From Luteolibacter arcticus (GTDB lineage Bacteria > Verrucomicrobiota > Verrucomicrobiia > Verrucomicrobiales > Akkermansiaceae), in NCBI RefSeq assembly GCF_025950235.1, contig NZ_JAPDDT010000026.1, positions 1 to 57,628 of the forward strand: DNA of 57,628 nt, in the 5' to 3' direction. The notes beneath the pieces were generated by a model. It was not told the origin of the DNA, made no database searches, and worked only from the letters and a program-made list of their open reading frames with translations. Both the position numbers and the translations under genes were made by a program. Each line of letters opens with the position of its first letter. The stretch's first letter is position 1. Positions 52,505-57,628 of the stretch are shown in pieces.

Positions 52505-52703
52505 GGTTTCGTGTCGGTGGTTTTCCTCGCGCTGAACGCAAGGACGGCGGGTTTAGGGGCTGCCAGACCATGCCGCAAGCCCAATCTGGAACTTTCCAAA
52601 ACACTTCAATTCAATGATTCTCAATGTTTTACATCGATTTATTTAAGGAACGTTAAACTTTTTTCTCCAATTCGGCCCCGGATTTGCTAGGGGAAAGGGT
52701 GCT

Positions 52704-53375
52704 ATGAGCTCGTGGATCCCTTCCTGCCGCGACCGGTTCACCCTGTCGGATTTCTCTTTCCTCACCGCCGTTCTTTCGCCCCACGGAGAACGGTGCCATC
52801 TCTGGACGCTCTGGGAAGACCCCGAGGCGCTCAGGGAAATGCTGGACCTCAAGGACGTGCTGCGCGCGTTGATCGACTCGACCGCCGCCCTGAGTGTTTC
52901 GCCCGCCTTCTACTTCTACGTGCTGGTCCGGCACTCCTTCCTGGATGCGGGGATCGACGACCCCGGGATGTCGGACTACGTGGCCGGAGTAATGGTCCAG
53001 CGGCTCGCAAGTGACACCGGCGATCCGCTGCGCAGCCTGCCGGCCGGGCTGACCCACGCGGCGGACTTTGTCGCGATCCTGGAATCCGCCCAAGGGCGGA
53101 TGCGCTTCCACCTCCAGCTCGAGGCTGGCAACCAGTTCCTGGTGCTGACCGGCCTGTTCCCCGGCTTCATCAACCGCCGCTGCCAGCGTCGCGGGGCACC
53201 GGGCGTGGGGTTCTACGAGGATTTCGCCCGCCGGGCCTATCGCGACGCGGCGGACAATCGCAGCGCCCCGCAGGATGCCCCGCGGCGGATGTTCGGCGAG
53301 CTTTCCGAGGCCCTGCCACTGGCGCGGCTATCACTGAACAAGATGGCGGAAGAGTTCGTCTTCCTCGGCGATTGA
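52704..53375 (+). CDS. Conserved hypothetical protein, helical
   Basis: 223 residues from ATG 52704 with a purine-rich GGGGAAAGGG 5-14 nt upstream. No signal peptide. Mostly helical and slightly acidic; segments such as HLWTLWEDPEALREMLDLKDVLRALIDSTAALS and FAYFYVLVRHSFLDAG-like stretches look like a globular cytosolic protein. I do not recognise a family. It is followed by a cupin 15 nt downstream, so the two may be cotranscribed. Confidence 0.7.
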   Translation: MSSWIPSCRDRFTLSDFSFLTAVLSPHGERCHLWTLWEDPEALREMLDLKDVLRALIDSTAALSVSPAFYFYVLVRHSFLDAGIDDPGMSDYVAGVMVQRLASDTGDPLRSLPAGLTHAADFVAILESAQGRMRFHLQLEAGNQFLVLTGLFPGFINRRCQRRGAPGVGFYEDFARRAYRDAADNRSAPQDAPRRMFGELSEALPLARLSLNKMAEEFVFLGD

Positions 53376-53389
53376 GACTGGAATCCGGC

Positions 53390-53743
53390 ATGGAGATCCG
53401 TGCGCTCGACCAGCAACCCCCATTCACCACCAAGGACGGCTCGACCATCCGCAGCATTCTCGATTCGGCCAATGCCCCGGTGAAGAACCAGAGCCTGGCG
53501 GAGGCGACCATCCCCGCCGGCGGTGCAACCCAGCGGCATTGGCATAAGGACAGCGAGGAATTCTACTTCCTGCTGGAAGGCCGCGGGAGGATGGAGATCG
53601 ACGGTGAATCGCGCGAGGTCGGCCCCGGCGATGCGATCCTGATCCCGGCCGGGGCGTGGCACCAGATCACCGCCACCGAGCCCCTGCGTTTTCTGTGCTG
53701 CTGCGCGCCGCCCTACCGGAATGAGGATACTTATTTCGAGTAA
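53390..53743 (+). CDS. Small cupin protein
   Basis: 117 residues from ATG 53390 (MEIRALDQ). The two cupin motifs are HWHKDSEEFYFLLEGRG and PGDAILIPAGAWHQ, with the metal-binding histidines, glutamate and final histidine all present. Double-stranded beta-helix proteins of this type bind small ligands or catalyse metal-dependent reactions; substrate unknown. Confidence 0.9.
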   Translation: MEIRALDQQPPFTTKDGSTIRSILDSANAPVKNQSLAEATIPAGGATQRHWHKDSEEFYFLLEGRGRMEIDGESREVGPGDAILIPAGAWHQITATEPLRFLCCCAPPYRNEDTYFE

Positions 53744-53748
53744 ATGCC

Positions 53749-54132
53749 ATGACCCTTCCCGAGGTCCTCATGAATTGGAAACTCGCGCTGACGCTCGTCA
53801 TCGGGATCGTTTCCTTTTTGAACGGCATCCGGATCTGGATCCGCGGGTTCACCACGGTGGACAATCCCTTCCTGTGGGGCCCGCTCACCGCAGGCATCGG
53901 GTGCTTCACCGCCGATTACTTTTTCGATGATGAGGAGATCCGGGGCTTCCCGGCGCGGATGCTGGCAGTGTTCCAAGCTCTCTTCGGGTTGGTCTTCCTA
54001 ATGCTGTTCTTCTTCCTCGGGGTGTGGCCTGCGTATTTCTCGAAGGCCCCCAAGTCCGTCGATCCGGCCGATCTGACAAGTGAGGTACTTTTCATTCCAG
54101 CGGATGGGACCATCGAGGACGGCCCTCGATGA
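53749..54132 (+). CDS. Small membrane protein
   Basis: 127 residues. Three hydrophobic segments are visible (LALTLVIGIVSFLNGI, PLTAGIGCFTADYFF, FQALFGLVFLMLFFFLGVWPAYF), with a short soluble tail. It starts 5 nt after the cupin stop; ATG 53770 (MNWKLAL), preceded by GAGG, is an equally good start. No family recognised. Confidence 0.7.
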   Translation: MTLPEVLMNWKLALTLVIGIVSFLNGIRIWIRGFTTVDNPFLWGPLTAGIGCFTADYFFDDEEIRGFPARMLAVFQALFGLVFLMLFFFLGVWPAYFSKAPKSVDPADLTSEVLFIPADGTIEDGPR

Positions 54133-54212
54133 GCCCCTGATCATCTCTCTATCGTCTACCCAGTGCCGCCTTGCCGGTGGCTTGGCGATTTGGCACGAAG
54201 GACTCGCCGAAC

Positions 54213-56186
54213 ATGCTACCCCGCACTTTCCTCCCTGCTGGCTGCTTGATCCTGGCGATGATCGCCGGCTGGGCGGCACGTCAGGCAGAGTCCCCGTCGG
54301 CCGAGGCGAAGCAAGCCGCAGAACCAGAAGCAGCAGCACCTGCCACCGGCGCGCCACCGATGCCCGCGGCCTTGGAGCCCGATGCCATTCGTTTCTGGCT
54401 GGCCGATCACCTGATCGATGCCACGCCCGGACAGATGGAGGACATCGCCGCTCGCCTGCTCGCCATTCCCGATGTCAATGCGAGATCCTGGTGCGGCTTG
54501 TTCTCCTGCTGGTTTGAAAAGGACGCAGCCACCGCGTGGACCTTCGCTTCCGTGAAGCCGGATCTCCGGTCGATTGCGCTGGAGGAGTGGGCCGCGCTTG
54601 ATCCGGCGGCGGCACGGGCAGCCATCGACTCCGCCTCGATGGACGATTGGCGCGCACTCGTGGGTGGCGCCGTGCGCAGGGATGTGGAGGAAACCTTCCG
54701 GCTCCTGGACAAAGCTCTCGCGGATGGCATCGAGGTAAAGAGCTTCTATCAGGAAGGCCTCGGGTTGGAGAACAGGCACTTCGCAGAACTCGCCAGCAGG
54801 GATCCCGAGGCAGCCACGCTCTGGGTTGAGCGGTTGGGCATCGCTTCCAAAGACATCGCGGGCGCACTGCTCTGGGGACGCTTGAAGAAAGACCCGGCCG
54901 CCGCGAGAGAGTGGCTGAATAAACAGGAAGACCGCGTGGAAATCCTGAAGGACCTCGCGTCGGTCGCAGCACGGACGAATTCCTACTCGCCGGCGGTGGT
55001 GGATTTCATCGCCGAGTTCATGCCGCCGGGCAACGCCCGGATTGAAGCGCTCCAAGCTCTCTTGAGTGGCCTCGCCTGGCGCGACCCGGAGTTCGCGGCG
55101 AAGGAAGCGGCCCGTGTGATCCCCGATCCCTCCGTTCGTGCGGACATGATCGCAGGGATCGCCTCGCGGATCGCAGACAGCGAATTCAACAAGGCGTGGT
55201 CGCTGCTGGAATCGCTCGGGCCTTCCGTCCAGTGGAGCCTGCGCACATCGATCCCGGGCGTGGAATTGCAAGCGGGCTCGGACTCCGGCGCGCTCAGTCC
55301 ACCCATCCACTACTTGAGTGGTTTCTTCGGGCCCCAGCGGAACACCCCTGCCAATGTGAAGGACTACCTGCTGCTGCGCCTGATCGAGAGCGACCAGGAC
55401 GAAGCGATCCGCCTGATGGAGGGCATTCCCGCCGCGCAGTTCCTCGATGAAGGAAAGAGTGCCATCCTGCTCTGGATGGAGCGGTCTCCTGAGGAAGCGG
55501 TCCGCTGGCTGGCGGGCAAGCTTGGCACCGAGGATGGCTATACATCCCGCGAGGCCTGGAACCAGATCGAGTTCAAGCTGCGTGGTTTCAATCCGCTCGA
55601 AAGAGCCGCCCTCATCAAAACCCTGCCACCCGGTTCGGTGCGGACGGAGTTGGTGACCCAGCGCGCCATGGAAATGGCGGATGATGATCCGCTCGCTGCA
55701 CTGGAGTACGCACGCAAGACGGACACCGCGGAGCAGCCGGTGGTCTGGGCCTATCTCTCCTGGTCCCAGTCCGATCCCTCCATAGCCTTGAAGCACCTCT
55801 CCGAGGATCCCGATGCCCCTGTCGCGGCATGGAGTGCGGTGACTGGCTCGGTCATCGATGACTTCCCGGATGAAGTCACCCATGCCCTGCTGACACTTCC
55901 CATCAGCGCAGGACGAGATGCCGCGATCGCCAAGATCCTGGAATGGCCTGACGATGTGGATCCCGTGAAAACGGTCACTCTGGCACTTGCGCTGGGCGAC
56001 GCGGGCAAACGCAAGAACGCGTTCGAGATGGCCTTGTCCCGGGTCAGCCTAGACCAGCACCTCGTCCGCGATCCGGCGACGGCGGAGACCTTGCGGAATC
56101 AACTCGAGGAAGCGGCGCAACTTTCCGAGGCGGAACGGCAGCAGTTTCTGGAGCGCATCAACCTCGAATTCACCACGACCCCATGA
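54213..56186 (+). CDS. Membrane-anchored alpha-solenoid repeat protein 1
   Basis: 657 residues from ATG 54213 (MLPRTFLP). An N-terminal membrane anchor or signal (about 5-25) leads to an Ala/Pro/Glu-rich linker, then helical repeats of the type LAxRDPEAATLWVERLG, WAALDPAAARAAIDS, LAWRDPEFAAKEAARVI, LxSWSQSDPSIALKHLS. These 30-40-residue units with Asp-Pro-x-x-Ala are frequent in verrucomicrobial exported proteins. Function unknown; probable periplasmic scaffold. The next gene starts within its stop codon (ATGA). Confidence 0.75.
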   Translation: MLPRTFLPAGCLILAMIAGWAARQAESPSAEAKQAAEPEAAAPATGAPPMPAALEPDAIRFWLADHLIDATPGQMEDIAARLLAIPDVNARSWCGLFSCWFEKDAATAWTFASVKPDLRSIALEEWAALDPAAARAAIDSASMDDWRALVGGAVRRDVEETFRLLDKALADGIEVKSFYQEGLGLENRHFAELASRDPEAATLWVERLGIASKDIAGALLWGRLKKDPAAAREWLNKQEDRVEILKDLASVAARTNSYSPAVVDFIAEFMPPGNARIEALQALLSGLAWRDPEFAAKEAARVIPDPSVRADMIAGIASRIADSEFNKAWSLLESLGPSVQWSLRTSIPGVELQAGSDSGALSPPIHYLSGFFGPQRNTPANVKDYLLLRLIESDQDEAIRLMEGIPAAQFLDEGKSAILLWMERSPEEAVRWLAGKLGTEDGYTSREAWNQIEFKLRGFNPLERAALIKTLPPGSVRTELVTQRAMEMADDDPLAALEYARKTDTAEQPVVWAYLSWSQSDPSIALKHLSEDPDAPVAAWSAVTGSVIDDFPDEVTHALLTLPISAGRDAAIAKILEWPDDVDPVKTVTLALALGDAGKRKNAFEMALSRVSLDQHLVRDPATAETLRNQLEEAAQLSEAERQQFLERINLEFTTTP

Positions 56187-57454
56187 AGCGCGCCTTCCTG
56201 GCCGTCATCGCCGTGCTTGGCTTCGCCGGGGGATGGTTCCTGACCGGCTCCCAACCCGCACCCACTCCCGCTTCAAGTTCGACTTCGAACTGGACGCCGA
56301 CACCCGTCGCTGGCGATGGCCCGCGGCGCGAATTGCGGAAGCGAGCCTTGGCCGAATGCCTGCTCGTCGCCGAGGAGCAGGAGGTTTACCGCAAACGCAC
56401 GGCATCGATCGCCACGCTGGACCTCCTGTTGATCGAGAGGAGACACGAACAGGGCTGTGGAGGTGGCGACATCGAGGACGACATCGCCCGAATGATCTCG
56501 CTCGATCCCGCCGCGGCAATGGACAGGGCACTGGCGAATCCCCTCTCCGACTATTCCCTCGCGCTCGCCTCCGCATGGGGCCGCAAACAACCGGAGGAAG
56601 CCCTGCGTTACTTGCGTGGCAAGAAGATGAGCTATCGCGTCCAGGATTGCCTGGAAGCGGTGGCAGAGGCCCGCTCACAGCCGGAAGAGGAGGCCGCGGC
56701 GGAAGCGGAGACGCCATCCGAGCCGGAACCGCAGGAAGCGGACGACGCTCCCGCCGAACCCAGGGCACCGAGCGAGCCAGTTTCCCCTTCTCCCGCCGAG
56801 CCCGCGGTCGCATGGGATCCCGCGAACTACGATTCAGACGACTACAAGCAACGCGAAGCGATGATCAGCGATCTCCGCAACAAGCCGGAGGAGACCATGA
56901 CCAGGATCGCCGAATCAGGCAGCCGCGCCTTGCGAGCGGAAGCCTTGGAAGCCATCGTGAAAGAATTCCCCCGCGATGCGAACGCGTGGCCAGAGGCATC
57001 GAAGAAACTGGAGACCTCCATCCAACTGCTCGGCCTGACTCCCGATAGCCCTCCGTCTTCCCTGGAGATCGGGCCTGAGGGAGTGGCGGCCCCGGAGGTG
57101 GCCTCATGGATGGATCGCCAGCCGCTCGCGCTGCGCCGTGCGTGGGCACCCGGCGTGGTGGAGCGCTGGGTGGAGGCCGATCCGCAGGCAGCGATCGCAT
57201 GGGCTGACGCCTTGCCAGAGCATGCCAACCGCAATCAGACGATCCAAACGGGGCTGATCGTGTGGACGCACCGCGATCCAACGGCTGCGATCGCCCATGT
57301 CGAAGGCCTGCCGCCGGGAGAGCTGCGGGAGGCGGCGATCTCGAATGCGGCGGCGACGTGGAATTGCGTCGATCCTGCAGCGGCAAGGAACTGGGTGGAG
57401 GGATTGCGAGAGAGTCCGGGACGGAAGCGGGCGCTGGAGCGGCTGAAGCGGTGA
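56183..57454 (+). CDS. Membrane-anchored alpha-solenoid repeat protein 2
   Basis: 423 residues. Signal or anchor at about 1-22 (FLAVIAVLGFAGGWFL). An Ala/Glu/Pro-rich middle (about 165-215) is probably disordered. The C-terminal part repeats the Asp-Pro-x-Ala-Ala theme (VEADPQAAIAWADALPEH, HRDPTAAIAHVEGLPP, VDPAAARNWVEGLRE). The ATG overlaps the TGA of the preceding gene, so this pair is translationally coupled and paralogous. Function unknown. Confidence 0.75.
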   Translation: MKRAFLAVIAVLGFAGGWFLTGSQPAPTPASSSTSNWTPTPVAGDGPRRELRKRALAECLLVAEEQEVYRKRTASIATLDLLLIERRHEQGCGGGDIEDDIARMISLDPAAAMDRALANPLSDYSLALASAWGRKQPEEALRYLRGKKMSYRVQDCLEAVAEARSQPEEEAAAEAETPSEPEPQEADDAPAEPRAPSEPVSPSPAEPAVAWDPANYDSDDYKQREAMISDLRNKPEETMTRIAESGSRALRAEALEAIVKEFPRDANAWPEASKKLETSIQLLGLTPDSPPSSLEIGPEGVAAPEVASWMDRQPLALRRAWAPGVVERWVEADPQAAIAWADALPEHANRNQTIQTGLIVWTHRDPTAAIAHVEGLPPGELREAAISNAAATWNCVDPAAARNWVEGLRESPGRKRALERLKR

Positions 57455-57628
57455 GTGGTGGTTGCTGCTGGAAGATCGACACCAGTTGACAGTGCCTTCT
57501 TGTGCCCGGTGACCTTTGCGTCGCTGGAGTGCCCCGCTCCAGTCCGTGGCCGGGGCGTCCCGCCAATAGTGTTCGGCATCCTCCCTGCTTGCCGGAACGG
57601 CGGCGTAGTGTGACGAAAAGGTCACTGG
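57455..57628. repeat. End region with tandem hairpin repeat, copy 2
   Basis: CTGGAG...CTCCAG (57524-57542) is followed by CGTGGCCGGGGCGTCCCGCC (57544-57563) and ends near 57572. It shares CAGTCCGT and GGGGCGTCCCGCC with copy 1 at 27581-27625. A GTGAC...GTCAC stem lies near the window edge. No gene start is visible; a minus-strand open frame here (57104-57625) is a shadow. Confidence 0.6.

Noticed and set aside
53749..54132. A promoter of the sigma-54 type at 54190 (TGGCACGAAGG)
   Set aside because: The GG-to-GC spacing is 12, not 10, so it fails the consensus that both real candidates meet exactly.

Overview
The window looks like a GC-rich chromosome segment from a Verrucomicrobiota bacterium (Verrucomicrobiaceae, Luteolibacter-like). 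This is inferred from gene content: a giant protein with autotransporter-associated beta-strand repeats, an FtsH with a long periplasmic domain, paired anchored proteins with Asp-Pro-x-Ala-Ala repeats, a lysyl-oxidase-like secreted protein, and many short palindromic intergenic repeats. I see no tRNA, rRNA, CRISPR array, transposase or phage gene.

Layout. Positions 1-1700 hold a poorly coding stretch and a frameshifted gene. Then come ftsH (minus), a TerB-like/FHA-like/ABC-G fusion exporter (plus), a four-gene minus operon (ParA-like ATPase, roadblock-like protein, zinc-ribbon protein, DUF1851/Tdi1-type protein), and a divergent lipoprotein related to the YyaL/DUF255 family. Next are housekeeping genes: hisB-hisH, tlyA, a DAHP synthase, an AMP-forming ligase, an EF-hand lipoprotein, rlmH, a lysyl oxidase-like protein, sufS, an inactive rhomboid-like protein, and a divergent metR/metE pair with a candidate MetR operator.

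Positions 26-31 kb carry a DUF4230 protein, a small conserved gene and a four-gene minus operon of coiled-coil envelope proteins, three of which share a domain of about 70 residues. A 2-hydroxyacid dehydrogenase and a KDG-kinase-like gene follow, then a secreted protein, then the 2766-residue repeat protein (35.5-43.9 kb).

Positions 44.2-52.1 kb are the most interesting part. A 1707-residue hybrid sensor kinase is followed by an NtrC-type sigma-54 activator. Just downstream is a perfect 10-bp dyad (a candidate enhancer site). There are also two GG-N10-GC sigma-54-type promoters about 0.9 kb apart. Each promoter is placed to start transcription at or within one nucleotide of the same 18-nt hairpin, which opens two related, structured and apparently non-coding RNA elements. 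The first RNA leads into a small membrane-protein gene; the second ends near the convergent rlpA terminator. A kinase - activator - sigma-54 RNA circuit is therefore a testable new system.

The right end (52-57.6 kb) holds rlpA, an unknown gene, a cupin, a small membrane protein and two overlapping repeat-protein genes.
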